DNA of 64,000 bases from SZUA-430 sp964638635 (GCA_964638635.1 CAZXAQ010000007.1:20305-84304); one strand, 5' to 3'. Shown: positions 41,405-49,808, counted from the first letter of the stretch. Translations and numbers: made by a program. The notes: a model not told the origin generated them from the letters alone.

Positions 41405-42082
41405 ATGCCGGTTTCGCACCACAAGTACCTCGACCGGCGCGACGCGGGCCGTCAGTTGGCGCCGCTGCTCGCCAAATGGAAGGGCGCGGGCGCCGTCGTC
41501 TTCGCGTTGCCGCGGGGCGGCGTGCCGGTTGCGGTGGAGGTCGCGAAGGCACTCAATGCGCCGATCGACCTGCTTTACGTGCGCAAGATTGGTGCGCCGC
41601 TGGAGCCTGAGCTTGCACTCGGCGCGGTGGTGGACGGCGCCGATCCGGACATCGTCTTCAATGAGGCGCTCATCGAGCGTCTGGGTGTTTCGCGTGAGGT
41701 GCTGGACGACATCACGGCACGCGAACTCAAGGAGATTGAACGACGGCGTAAGCATTACGGAGCCGCGCCGGCGCCGCTGATGCCGACGGGGCGGCCGGCC
41801 ATTGTCGTTGACGACGGACTAGCGACGGGCGCGACTGTTCGCGCGGCGGTCAAAGCCTTGCGCCGGCGGGGTGCGACGCGTGTGATCGTGGCGGTTCCGG
41901 TGGCACCGCCCGACGGCGTCGCGGATTTGGAGGCTGACGGGGCTGAGGTTGTGTGTCCGTTGGTGACGGACAGGTTTTTCGGCGTTGGGGCGTTCTATCG
42001 CGACTTCCGCCAGTTGAGCGACGCGGACGTGAATGCGGCGCTTGACGAGATTCGGCGGGACGAAGCGAGCGTCATCGATTGA
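41405..42082 (+). CDS. Phosphoribosyltransferase-fold protein
   Basis: A 225-residue type I phosphoribosyltransferase. The PRPP loop AIVVDDGLATGATVRAA (near residues 134-150) is intact, and the hood region starts FALPRGGVPVAVEVAKAL. Such proteins (for example mycobacterial Rv0571c) recur in hypoxia regulons with USP and erythromycin-esterase genes; the base used is unknown. It starts 2 bp after the DUF3775 stop, so it is in the same operon. Confidence 0.87.
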   Translation: MPVSHHKYLDRRDAGRQLAPLLAKWKGAGAVVFALPRGGVPVAVEVAKALNAPIDLLYVRKIGAPLEPELALGAVVDGADPDIVFNEALIERLGVSREVLDDITARELKEIERRRKHYGAAPAPLMPTGRPAIVVDDGLATGATVRAAVKALRRRGATRVIVAVPVAPPDGVADLEADGAEVVCPLVTDRFFGVGAFYRDFRQLSDADVNAALDEIRRDEASVID

Positions 42083-42102
42083 GCAATGGGATGGAGGCGA
42101 CG

Positions 42103-42486
42103 ATGCAAGTGCCTGTTCACGTGGTGCTGAAAGGTGTCGCCCAACCAGCGGCTGTGCGCGAAGAGATTGCCAAAGCCGCGAGCGGGCTGGAGCGATTTCA
42201 TGCCCGGGTGACGGGTTGCCGCGTCTCGGTGACCAATCCCGACACGCGCCACCGCACGGGCGGTCTTTTCGATGTGCATGTCGTCGTGAGCGTACCGGGT
42301 CATGCGGACATCGTGGTCAGCCGGCGCGCGGAGGACCAACCGGAGCGGGAGCACATCAGCGTGTCGCTCCGCAAGGCTTTCGCGCAGGCGCGCCGCCGCC
42401 TGCAGGACACGGTGCGTGAGATGCGCGGCGACGTGAAGACGTCGCGTGCGCGAACCCGCGCGACGCGCGCCGTCGTGATCGAATAA
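42103..42486 (+). CDS. HPF/RaiA-family ribosome-associated protein (divergent)
   Basis: A 127-residue protein with an S30AE-like domain: alternating VHVVLKG, helix REEIAKAASGLERFHARV, strands CRVSVTNP and FDVHVVVSVPGHADIVVSR, then helix VSLRKAFAQARRRLQD and a basic tail (KTSRARTRATRAVV). Family members bind the decoding centre and hold ribosomes inactive in stationary or hypoxic cells; the tail could bind rRNA. I prefer the ATG at 42103, with GGAGG 5 nt before it, over the earlier TTG (42079) or ATG (42091). Confidence 0.72.
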   Translation: MQVPVHVVLKGVAQPAAVREEIAKAASGLERFHARVTGCRVSVTNPDTRHRTGGLFDVHVVVSVPGHADIVVSRRAEDQPEREHISVSLRKAFAQARRRLQDTVREMRGDVKTSRARTRATRAVVIE

Positions 42487-42490
42487 CCGG

Positions 42491-43138
42491 ATGTGTTTTT
42501 CCGCGACGGCGAGTTTTGTGGCTGCTGGGCTTACGGCGGCGGTCGGGATGTACACGGTCTCACGGGCGGAGGGTGTGCGCGAACTGCCGTTGGCCTCAAT
42601 GCCGCTGTTGTTCGCGGCGCAGCAGTTCTTTGAGGGCGGGCTATGGCTGACGTTGCCAGTCGCGCCCGAGGGGGCCATCTCGTCGTGGCTTAGTCACGCG
42701 TTCCTCGTCTTCGCGCTGATCTTATGGCCTGTAGTCGCACCGATCGCGGCGCTGAGCGTCGAGAGCGACGTTCTTAGCCGGCGGGTCATCGGTCTCTGTC
42801 TTGTGATCGGCAGTTCGGTTGCGGCGTATTTCCTTTGGACCATGCTCACGCATCCGCACCAGGCGCTGATCGCGGGCGGACACATTCGCTACGACGTGGG
42901 CGATACGCCGGTTTCGGTGGGCGGTGCGTACATGGTGGCCACCACATTGGGGCTGCTCGTCTCGTCGCGCCGTGCAATTGCGTTGTTGGGCGTGATCGTG
43001 TTGACCGGTTCGATCGTCAGTTATGGCCTCTATATCGAGACGTTCGTGTCGGTTTGGTGCTTCTTCGCGGCGGTGGCCAGCGTCGTCATCGCCGGCCACT
43101 TCCGCTTGACCGCCGCCCGCCGGGCGGCAGGAGACTAA
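42491..43138 (+). CDS. DUF6629 family membrane protein
   Basis: A 215-residue polytopic membrane protein beginning MCFSATASFVAAG, the hallmark start of DUF6629, with about seven helices and the family segment LFAAQQFFEGGLWL. Function is unknown. It is last in the DUF3775-PRTase-HPF run (4-bp gap), and its stop shares four bases (CTAA) with the convergent FixK-like gene. Confidence 0.82.
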   Translation: MCFSATASFVAAGLTAAVGMYTVSRAEGVRELPLASMPLLFAAQQFFEGGLWLTLPVAPEGAISSWLSHAFLVFALILWPVVAPIAALSVESDVLSRRVIGLCLVIGSSVAAYFLWTMLTHPHQALIAGGHIRYDVGDTPVSVGGAYMVATTLGLLVSSRRAIALLGVIVLTGSIVSYGLYIETFVSVWCFFAAVASVVIAGHFRLTAARRAAGD

Positions 43139-43869
43139 GCCGCCTTGCGCAAGGGCTTGTCGCTGTCGATGTGAACTTCACCCAAGGCTAGCTGTTCCAG
43201 CATCGCGCGATCCTGAACTCTGATTTGCCGCCAGCCGCGCAGGCTGATCACATGCGAGATCTTCAGTTCGGTGAGCGAGCGGCTGACCGTTTCGACCGAG
43301 AGGCACAAAAAGTCGGCCATGTCGCTGCGACGGACGGGCAGGAAGATGTTCGTCGCATCCAGTCCACGCCGCTCGTTGCGGCGGACGAGAGCAAGCAAGA
43401 ACGTTGCGATGCGACCGGTCGCACAAAGGCGCCCGATGGTTAGCAGGTGGTGGCGCGCATCGGTGATTTCCCGAGATAGAGCTTCGACCAGCTCTTTCGT
43501 CAACCCAGGGTCGGCCGCGGCACGGCGCCACAATGTCACCACCGGCAAAGAGCGAATTCGCGTGGCCGCAAGAGTCTGCGCGTCGTACGTGTGCTCGTCG
43601 CCCGTTTCGAGGCCGATGATATCGCCTGGAAATGCGAAGCTCACGATCTGACGAATGCCGTCGTTTAGGATTTTGTAGATCAAGACGGCACCGCTCTCGA
43701 TCTTGTATGCGTTCGATTTACCGTCGCCCTCGGCGAATAGCGGCTCATTGGCTTTCAACTGACGGCCGGGCGCGTCGGCAAAACACTCATCCAGCTTGCT
43801 TGCACATTGAACGGGCGCGACGTTGCGGCGGAACGGCACGGGCTCGGCGTGGTGGGCGCTCGTTAACAT
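43135..43869 (-). CDS. Crp/Fnr family regulator, FixK-like
   Basis: A 244-residue regulator: cyclic-nucleotide-like beta roll (about 35-115), dimer helix, and C-terminal helix-turn-helix with the recognition helix VETVSRSLTELK. Glu193, Ser196 and Arg197 match the FNR/FixK residues that read TTGA. Only two N-terminal cysteines (C22, C29) exist and none in the mid-domain, so a classical four-Cys [4Fe-4S] cluster is not possible as in FNR. It is the only Crp/Fnr protein in the window and the best candidate to bind the many TTGAY-N4-RTCAA boxes. The ATG at 43869 has GAGGAG about 7 nt upstream. Confidence 0.9.
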   Translation of the reverse strand: MLTSAHHAEPVPFRRNVAPVQCASKLDECFADAPGRQLKANEPLFAEGDGKSNAYKIESGAVLIYKILNDGIRQIVSFAFPGDIIGLETGDEHTYDAQTLAATRIRSLPVVTLWRRAAADPGLTKELVEALSREITDARHHLLTIGRLCATGRIATFLLALVRRNERRGLDATNIFLPVRRSDMADFLCLSVETVSRSLTELKISHVISLRGWRQIRVQDRAMLEQLALGEVHIDSDKPLRKAA

Positions 43870-44030
43870 TGTCGGCTCCTCGGTTGGTGCGAAATGTCCG
43901 AGTGTCAAGTAAGAGCCCACCCGAAACAGGCGCTTGTCTCGATTGTGACGAAGTGTAACAAAAGGAAACCGACGGTGCCTTGCGGGCCCTGCAAGCACCG
44001 TAAAGTCCTATCCGCGGTCCGAGAGACTCC

Positions 44031-44768
44031 ATGGCGGCGCGTGAACCGGTCAACGTTTTGATTGTCGACGACGAGGCCGAGGTGCGCGCGCTTCTGCGCG
44101 AATATTTCGAGCTTGAGGGCTATCGCGTCAGCGAGGCGGGCGACGGCGCCGAGATGCGTGCGCATCTGGAAAAGCACCCGGTTACGTTGGTCACGCTCGA
44201 CGTCAATCTGCCCGGGCAGGACGGGTTCGCCCTGGCGCGCGAGATTAGGGCGCAACGCAACGTTCCCATCATCATGATCTCCGGCAAGCAAGACCCGATC
44301 GACCGCGTGATCGGGCTTGAACTTGGCGCCGACGACTACATCACGAAGCCGTTCAATCTGCGCGAGGTCTTGGCGCGCGTTCGGGCCGTGCTGCGGCGCT
44401 ACCAGCACGACGATCGTCCCGCGGCCTCGCTGACGGGTCAGTCGAAGGACGACCGCTATGGCTTCGACGGCTTCGTTCTCTCGATTCCGCGCCGCGAGCT
44501 CACCGACGCGAACGGACGCGTGATTGAATTGACGACGGCGGAGTTCAATTTGTTGGAACTACTGGTCACGCGGCCTGCCCGTGTGATGACCCGCGACAAC
44601 ATTATGGACGCGTTGAAAGGTCACGAGTGGTCGCCGCTCGATCGCTCGATCGACACGCTGGTCGCCCGGCTGCGCAAGAAGGTCGAGGGCGATACCGAGC
44701 ATCCGCGCTTGATCAAGACCGTGCGCGGCGTCGGCTATGTCTTCGCCGTGGAAGTCCAGAAGGTCTGA
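44031..44768 (+). CDS. OmpR-family response regulator
   Basis: A 245-residue two-domain regulator: receiver (DDEAE acid pair, phospho-Asp in LDVNLPGQDG, Lys in ITKPFN) and winged-helix Trans_reg_C (IELTTAEFNLLELLV...IKTVRGVGYVF). It controls unknown promoters as a DNA-binding dimer. No histidine kinase is adjacent; the nearest is the hybrid kinase ending at 46478. It is divergent from the FixK-like gene across 161 bp without an FNR-type box. Confidence 0.93.
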   Translation: MAAREPVNVLIVDDEAEVRALLREYFELEGYRVSEAGDGAEMRAHLEKHPVTLVTLDVNLPGQDGFALAREIRAQRNVPIIMISGKQDPIDRVIGLELGADDYITKPFNLREVLARVRAVLRRYQHDDRPAASLTGQSKDDRYGFDGFVLSIPRRELTDANGRVIELTTAEFNLLELLVTRPARVMTRDNIMDALKGHEWSPLDRSIDTLVARLRKKVEGDTEHPRLIKTVRGVGYVFAVEVQKV

Positions 44769-44773
44769 GCAGT

Positions 44774-44787
44774 TTGACCTGCGTCAA
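44774..44787 (+). promoter_or_regulatory. FNR/FixK-type box without a nearby start codon
   Basis: TTGAC-CTGC-GTCAA, both half-sites perfect. The next recognised start (45016) is 235 nt away, unlike the 59-68 nt seen at most boxes, so it may drive a long leader, a small RNA or a very small gene. Confidence 0.72.
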
Positions 44788-45015
44788 GGACGCCGGACAG
44801 CCCCTGTGTTTGAGTGTTGTGCTGCTTAGCCGAGGCAAGCTTGGCGAAGTCGGCGGTGAAACGTCCCCAAGGCGCGAATCCGAACCGGCGACAAACCAAA
44901 CTGTCAATGACGCGAGCAGGCGGACCCGCGGCTGCCAAGCCTGAGCGCCCCATGAGGAGACTCCAGGGTAGAAGGTAAGGCGACGCGGGTCCCGTTGTTT
45001 CCGGAGCCGGCTCCT

Positions 45016-45276
45016 ATGTCGAAAGCCCCTAAAGCACCCGTTGCGCAGGCAATCGCAACGCGCGCAGACGTCTTGCGCCTGTTGGGCGATCTCGATGACG
45101 AGACCGTGGCGGCGGTTTTACAGTTGGCGCCGACACTGATGGAAATCGAGGAGGCGGCGGTTTGGTTAGATGGCGAGGGCTCGACCGCGTTTCGCCGGGG
45201 GCATCCGCAGAACGCACGGCTCACGAAAATTTTGGAACTTGTCGACACTGACGAAGAGCCCCGATATCTGCGCTAG
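45016..45276 (+). CDS. Small conserved-looking protein of unknown function
   Basis: An 86-residue, mostly helical acidic protein (ATRADVLRLLGDLDDETVAAVLQLAP, then LMEIEEAAVWLDGEG). No family was recognised. GGAG lies about 10 nt before the ATG at 45016. It precedes the MlaC-like gene by 9 bp and is probably co-transcribed with it from the FNR-type box at 44774. Confidence 0.55.
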   Translation: MSKAPKAPVAQAIATRADVLRLLGDLDDETVAAVLQLAPTLMEIEEAAVWLDGEGSTAFRRGHPQNARLTKILELVDTDEEPRYLR

Positions 45277-45285
45277 GAGCATATC

Positions 45286-45894
45286 ATGCGCCCGATTGGC
45301 TGGGTGATGCTGTTGATCGTGACTGCCGCGACCGCCGTCGCGGCGGATGATGCCGAGGCTTGGGCTCAGCGGACGATTGATCGGGGTTTCGCGATCCTGC
45401 GCGACGACACTGGAGGTGTGACGGGGCGGCGCGCGCGGTTTCATACGTTCATCGTCGATCATGTCGACGCGCGTAAATCGGCGATGTTCGCACTCGGTGT
45501 CTATCGCAAAGCCGCGGATCCGGCGGCGCTTGAGGAATACGCCGCCGTGTTCACCGATTACTCGATCGAGATCTACGAGTCGCGGCTTGACAACTATAAA
45601 GATGCGACGCTGACGGTGACAGGATCGTTCGAGAACAAGCCCGGCGATATTACCGTGAACACGCTGGGAAATACGCCGAGGCAGCGCGAACCAGTGCGCA
45701 TCGGCTTCCGGCTTCTGAGCGCCGGCGGTACGTTCAAGATCACCGATGTTCAGGTTGAGGGCATTTGGCTTTCGATCGAACTGCGCGACGAATTCAACGC
45801 ACTCTTGGGTGCCAGCGCCGGCGATGTCCGGGCACTGACGCGCACGCTGATTGCGCGGACGAAGAATCTTCGGGCCGGCAATTCTCAAGGCTAG
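45286..45894 (+). CDS. MlaC/Ttg2D family phospholipid-binding protein
   Basis: A 202-residue periplasmic protein (signal peptide to AVAADD). The toluene-tolerance Ttg2 fold is indicated by the helical N-terminus, EEYAAVFTDYSIEIYESRLDNY, the strand TLTVTGSF, and FKITDVQVEGIWLSIELRDEFNALL. MlaC carries phospholipid between outer and inner membranes. No mlaFED genes are nearby, so it may serve a distant transporter or another lipid role. Confidence 0.82.
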   Translation: MRPIGWVMLLIVTAATAVAADDAEAWAQRTIDRGFAILRDDTGGVTGRRARFHTFIVDHVDARKSAMFALGVYRKAADPAALEEYAAVFTDYSIEIYESRLDNYKDATLTVTGSFENKPGDITVNTLGNTPRQREPVRIGFRLLSAGGTFKITDVQVEGIWLSIELRDEFNALLGASAGDVRALTRTLIARTKNLRAGNSQG

Positions 45895-45951
45895 GTGGGC
45901 GCGCATGCAATTGCCGCGCGCTTGCGCTCCTGAACTCGCCGACCGGCCGAA

Positions 45952-45992
45952 TTGACGGAAGTCAATGCGTCCCTGTGGGCGGTCTGTATTCT
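45952..45992 (+). promoter_or_regulatory. FNR/FixK-type box plus -10 element for a leaderless gene
   Basis: TTGAC-GGAA-GTCAA (45952-45965) is perfect. TATTCT at 45987-45992 is placed as a -10 box, with the ATG of the PH-domain gene at 45999, 7 nt downstream. The box centre is 40-41 nt from that A, exactly the class II position if transcription starts at the ATG. No ribosome site exists. Confidence 0.75.
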
Positions 45993-45998
45993 TGTTCT

Positions 45999-46481
45999 AT
46001 GAGCTACGTCGTACGCACGCTCGGCCAGCACGAGCACATCCTCTTCAAGACCGGTTATCACTGGCTTGTTTGGTTCGCCTCCGCGTCGCTGGTGGTGCCC
46101 GCGGCCGGTGTGGCCTTGGGTAGCTATCCGTTTAGCGCGTTGGACTATTCCCTATTGGTCCTTAGCCTCATCCCGGCACCCGTCGGCGTTTACTACTTCG
46201 CACGAGCGATGCTGGTTGAGATCGTCGTGACGAACGAGCGCTTCGTCTACAAGACGGGCTTGATCGCTTTTCGAACGGAGGAAATCGCCCTCGACAACAT
46301 CGAAACGATCAAGATCAAACAATCGATCCCGGGCCGGTTGCTGAGGTATGGAACGATCACTGTCCGCGGCACCGGAAGCGAGTTCATCAAGATCCGGCTG
46401 GTGAACGATCCGATCGGGCTCCGCCGGCATATCCCGATGGCGCAAGAGGAGATCGACGAAGCAGCGCAGATTGCCGCTTAA
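45999..46481 (+). CDS. PH domain membrane protein (YdbS/bPH2-like)
   Basis: A 160-residue protein: cytoplasmic start, two membrane helices (WLVWFASASLVVPAAGVALG and YSLLVLSLIPAPVGVYYF), then a bacterial PH domain (VVTNERFVYKTGLIAFRTEEIALDNIETIKI pattern; GRLLRYGTITVRGTG). Function is unknown; the family sits at the membrane. There is no Shine-Dalgarno before the ATG, and the promoter geometry predicts a leaderless message. The stop shares TTAA with the convergent kinase gene. Confidence 0.85.
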   Translation: MSYVVRTLGQHEHILFKTGYHWLVWFASASLVVPAAGVALGSYPFSALDYSLLVLSLIPAPVGVYYFARAMLVEIVVTNERFVYKTGLIAFRTEEIALDNIETIKIKQSIPGRLLRYGTITVRGTGSEFIKIRLVNDPIGLRRHIPMAQEEIDEAAQIAA

Positions 46482-48820
46482 CGCAATGCCTCGCGAACGG
46501 CGCTGGCCAGTTCGGCGATCGCGTAGGGCTTGCGGAGCACCTCGACATCGCGGGCAGCTTCGTGCTCGCCATTCTGAGCGACTTCGCCGGTGAACCCCGA
46601 GGTCAAGAGCACTTTTACCTCGGGCTTGTTTGCCAGGACCCACGCCGCGAGATCGAAGCCCGACATGCCGCCGGGCATCACGACGTCTGAAAAGACAAGG
46701 TCGATCTTTGTGCCGCTCTGCAGTTGGGTAACCGCGGAGGGCCCGTCTGCGGCCGTCACCACGCGATAGCCGAGCATGTCGAGCCGTTTAACCGTTACGT
46801 CCCGCACGTCGGCGTTGTCTTCGACGACAAGCACGGTTTCGCCAGCGGCGTGCTCCGGCGATGCCATGGGACGCGCTTCCGCAGTTGTCGCGCCCGTCGC
46901 GCGGGGCAGATAGAGGCGCACGGCCGTTCCCTTGCCGACCTCGCTATAGATTGTGAGGTGTCCACCCGACTGTTTGGCGAAGCCATAGATCGTGCTTAGG
47001 CCCAGGCCCGTGCCGCGTCCCGCTTCCTTCGTCGTGAAGTAGGGTTCGAACACGCGCGCGAGATGCTCGGGCGGGATACCGACGCCCGTGTCGGTGACCG
47101 ACAGCATGACGTAGTCGCCGGGCTTCAGACCCGCTTCGCCGGCGACGTCGTCCGGACCCAGCGCCTTGTTTGACGTCGAGATGACGAGCTTACCGCCTTG
47201 CGGCATCGCATCGCGCGCGTTGATGGCGAGGTTCAGGATCGCGTTCTCGATTTCGCTAATGTCTGCGCGCGTCGGCCAAAGGTTCGCGGCGAATTCACTC
47301 CGGATCTCGATCTGATCGCCAAGCGTGCGACGCAAGATGTCGGTCATGCTGCGCGCCAGTTCATTCAGATCGATCGTCACGGGTTGCAGGCGCTGGCGCC
47401 GGCCGATGATGAGGAGGCGGCTCGCGAGTCGGCCACCCATCTTGGCGGCTTCTTCGGCGCGGCTCAGTAAATCGCGTGCTTTGTCGTCGAGTTGGCGGAG
47501 GCCAAGCAGTTCGAGGTTGCCGGTAATCACGGTCAAGAGGTTGTTGAAGTCGTGGGCCATGCCGCCCGCGAGTTCGCCAACCGCTTGGAGTTTTTGCGAG
47601 CGGAGTAGGGCGGTTTGCGCTTCCTCGCGGCGCTCGATTTCTTCGCGCAGTTCCGCCGTCCGTTCGGCGACCCGAGCGGCCAGGGTGAGCTCGATTTCCT
47701 TGCGTTCCGTTATGTCATAGACAACGCCGGTCGTCTGGCGGACGGCTGCGTCAGCGCCTCGTTCGACATAGGCGTCCGTCGCCAGCCACCGCAGCGGGCG
47801 GCCTTCGATTTGGATACGAAACTGTTCGTGAAAGTCGCCGCCGGTTGTGCGCGCGCGCTCCACTGCAAGTTTCAATCGAGCCTTGTCGTCCGGATGGACA
47901 TTACGGAAACGATTTCCCGACGCGACGTAACTGTCGTTGTCGCCAAGTCCCAGTAGGCGGGCGGCCGCGGCGTCGAGCCTTGCCATGCCGGTAGGCTCAT
48001 CGATTTGAAACGTTCCCATTTGTCCGGCGGAGAGCGCAAGTCTCAGGCGCTGTTCGCGCTCGCGCAGCAACGCTTCTCCCTTGAGCCGTTCGCTGACGTC
48101 GCGCACGATCGCCGTGTAGATCGTGCCGGTCGCAGTCGAGAGTTTCGAGATCGAAATCTCCGCCGGAAACTCGGTGCCGTCCTTGCGAACGCCCGCCACG
48201 GTGCCGCGCTCGCCCATCCGCCGGGATTGAACGGGCGATGCGCCGAACTCGCGAACGTAGTTTCCGTGCAACGCGGATGCTCTGGCCGGAAGCAGGACCG
48301 AAAGCGGCTGCCCTAAGGCGTCGGCGGCGGTGTGACCGAAGATGCGCTCAGCGCCGTGATTGAATAGCGTGATGCGCTGCGCTTCATCTACGCACAAAAT
48401 GGCGTCTTCCGCGTTGTTGATGATGATGCCATTCAAGCGGTCGTTGGCGTCTCGCGCTGCCTGATAGGCTACTTCCGTGGTGCGCGCGGCGCGTTGTCGG
48501 AAGAGGACCAAGAGCACCGCGAGCCAGAGCGTGAGCGCTTCGAGCGTCCGGCTAATGATGCCGGGCATGATTGGCGATGGCTCCGGCGACATGAACCAAC
48601 CCGCCACGATGAGCAAGGTCGCTGCGGCACTTGCCGCGACCGCCTCACGTGGACGGCCGAACCAGGCAGTTCCCACGCACAACGGTAGATAGAGAACCCA
48701 GACCGTGTATCCACGGGTCACCATCAGGTCGGCGGCGAAAATCGCCGCTGCCGCCAGCGCGAGCGTGCCGATGATCAGCCATTGGTTGCGCTTCGGAGGC
48801 TCATGAAAGTCGAGATTCAT
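46478..48820 (-). CDS. Hybrid histidine kinase with MASE-like membrane domain, two PAS and receiver
   Basis: A 780-residue sensor. There are four or so N-terminal helices (about 15-110), PAS1 (ILCVDEAQRITLFNHGAERIFG, about 135-245), PAS2 with PAC (about 260-375), HisKA with the phospho-acceptor in GGMAHDFNNLL, HATPase (NLAINARDAMPQGG, GTGLGLST), then a C-terminal receiver with Asp in VFSDVVMPGG. The HDFNN type often lacks a dedicated partner and may regulate via its own receiver. The signal is unknown; no heme-PAS motif was identified. It is divergent from the Tyr-rich lipoprotein gene. Confidence 0.92.
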   Translation of the reverse strand: MNLDFHEPPKRNQWLIIGTLALAAAAIFAADLMVTRGYTVWVLYLPLCVGTAWFGRPREAVAASAAATLLIVAGWFMSPEPSPIMPGIISRTLEALTLWLAVLLVLFRQRAARTTEVAYQAARDANDRLNGIIINNAEDAILCVDEAQRITLFNHGAERIFGHTAADALGQPLSVLLPARASALHGNYVREFGASPVQSRRMGERGTVAGVRKDGTEFPAEISISKLSTATGTIYTAIVRDVSERLKGEALLREREQRLRLALSAGQMGTFQIDEPTGMARLDAAAARLLGLGDNDSYVASGNRFRNVHPDDKARLKLAVERARTTGGDFHEQFRIQIEGRPLRWLATDAYVERGADAAVRQTTGVVYDITERKEIELTLAARVAERTAELREEIERREEAQTALLRSQKLQAVGELAGGMAHDFNNLLTVITGNLELLGLRQLDDKARDLLSRAEEAAKMGGRLASRLLIIGRRQRLQPVTIDLNELARSMTDILRRTLGDQIEIRSEFAANLWPTRADISEIENAILNLAINARDAMPQGGKLVISTSNKALGPDDVAGEAGLKPGDYVMLSVTDTGVGIPPEHLARVFEPYFTTKEAGRGTGLGLSTIYGFAKQSGGHLTIYSEVGKGTAVRLYLPRATGATTAEARPMASPEHAAGETVLVVEDNADVRDVTVKRLDMLGYRVVTAADGPSAVTQLQSGTKIDLVFSDVVMPGGMSGFDLAAWVLANKPEVKVLLTSGFTGEVAQNGEHEAARDVEVLRKPYAIAELASAVREALR

Positions 48821-48865
48821 GAATGCAGACTAGCCGGACGCATGGGATGTGTCGCGGTTGCGAAG

Positions 48866-48879
48866 TTGATCTGCCTCAT
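48866..48879 (+). promoter_or_regulatory. Probable FNR/FixK-type box, one half-site weak
   Basis: TTGAT-CTGC-CTCAT: the left half is perfect and the right half keeps TCA. The centre is 61-62 nt from the lipoprotein ATG, and TAACCT lies 22 nt after it as a -10 candidate, the same geometry as the strong boxes. Confidence 0.55.
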
Positions 48880-48933
48880 ATTCCCTTGTGGGCGAGGGTT
48901 TTAACCTTTGCCAACAGCGGAAAGGAACGGGTC

Positions 48934-49377
48934 ATGCGCAAAGCCACAAAGCAGTCTCTGCTTCTTGCGGGCAGCGTTGCGGCGCTGCTGGCGCTGGGCG
49001 GCTGCGTCTATCCGGACGGGTACTACAACGACGGCTACTACCAAGACGGTTACTACGGCCAAGACGGTTACTACGGTGACGACTACTATTATGACGGCTA
49101 CTACGACGGCTATTACGGTCCTTATGCCGGGGGTTATTGGGCGGTCGACGGATTTTTCTACTATTGGCTGCGGGATCGTTACTACCGGGACGACCATCGG
49201 CATTTTCGTCGCGATCATTTTCCGGGCGCGTTCCGCTTTCGCGGCGATCGCGATGGACCGAGCCGCTGGCGGCAGCACCGGTATCAACCGTACCAGGACT
49301 ATCAGCAATGGCCGGCGCCGGCTTACCCGCCGCGGCACAGGCCCCGGCAGGGTGGTCAGCAGCCCGATCGCTACTGA
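48934..49377 (+). CDS. Tyr/Gly/Asp-rich lipoprotein
   Basis: A 147-residue lipoprotein (lipobox LGGC). The mature N-terminus is a run of short DGYY-type repeats (about residues 28-60), then GYWAVDGFFYYWLRDRYY, then an Arg/His/Pro/Gln-rich tail. The repeat pattern suggests an extended surface or periplasmic scaffold that could bind metals or cross-link through tyrosine. No family was recognised. AAGGA lies before the ATG at 48934. The cupin gene follows after 29 bp. Confidence 0.7.
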   Translation: MRKATKQSLLLAGSVAALLALGGCVYPDGYYNDGYYQDGYYGQDGYYGDDYYYDGYYDGYYGPYAGGYWAVDGFFYYWLRDRYYRDDHRHFRRDHFPGAFRFRGDRDGPSRWRQHRYQPYQDYQQWPAPAYPPRHRPRQGGQQPDRY

Positions 49378-49406
49378 ACGGCAAGCCATCTCAAGGAGAC
49401 ATCACC

Positions 49407-49808
49407 ATGAAGGGCTTTGTGGGCGATATCGAAGATTTGACCGAGAGCAACTCGGATTTCCGTCGCGTGGTCTATACGGGCAAGAATCTTCAGCTGGTGC
49501 TCATGTGCCTACAGCCCGGTGAGGAGATCGGCGAGGAGGTGCACAAGGATCGGGATCAGTTCTTCCGCGTTGAAGACGGCGCGGGCGAGATTTGGATCGA
49601 CGGTCACCAAACCAAGGTCAACGAGGACGATGCTATCGTCGTTCCGGCCGGCGCGCGGCACAATTTGGTCAACAACGGCAAGAAGCCGATGCGGCTCTAT
49701 ACGATCTATGGCCCACCCGAGCACCGCGACGGCACCGTTCACGCGACGAAAGCCGATGCCTTGACCCACAAGCATCACTTCGGCGGCAAGACGACGGAGC
49801 ACGCGTAG
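49407..49808 (+). CDS. Cupin domain protein
   Basis: A 133-residue single cupin. Motif 1 reads PGEEIGEEVHKDRDQFFRVEDGAGEIWIDG and motif 2 reads AIVVPAGARHNLVNNG, giving a likely metal site (His/Gln/Glu/His type, with GEEVHKDRDQ in place of HxHxxxxE). It could be a small-molecule isomerase or dioxygenase. AAGGAG precedes the ATG at 49407. It is co-directional with the Tyr-rich lipoprotein. Confidence 0.85.
   Translation: MKGFVGDIEDLTESNSDFRRVVYTGKNLQLVLMCLQPGEEIGEEVHKDRDQFFRVEDGAGEIWIDGHQTKVNEDDAIVVPAGARHNLVNNGKKPMRLYTIYGPPEHRDGTVHATKADALTHKHHFGGKTTEHA

Noticed and set aside
43870..44030. FNR-type box between the FixK-like and response regulator genes
   Set aside because: Only a poor TTGC-N7-GCAA repeat near 43978 was found, with the wrong spacing.
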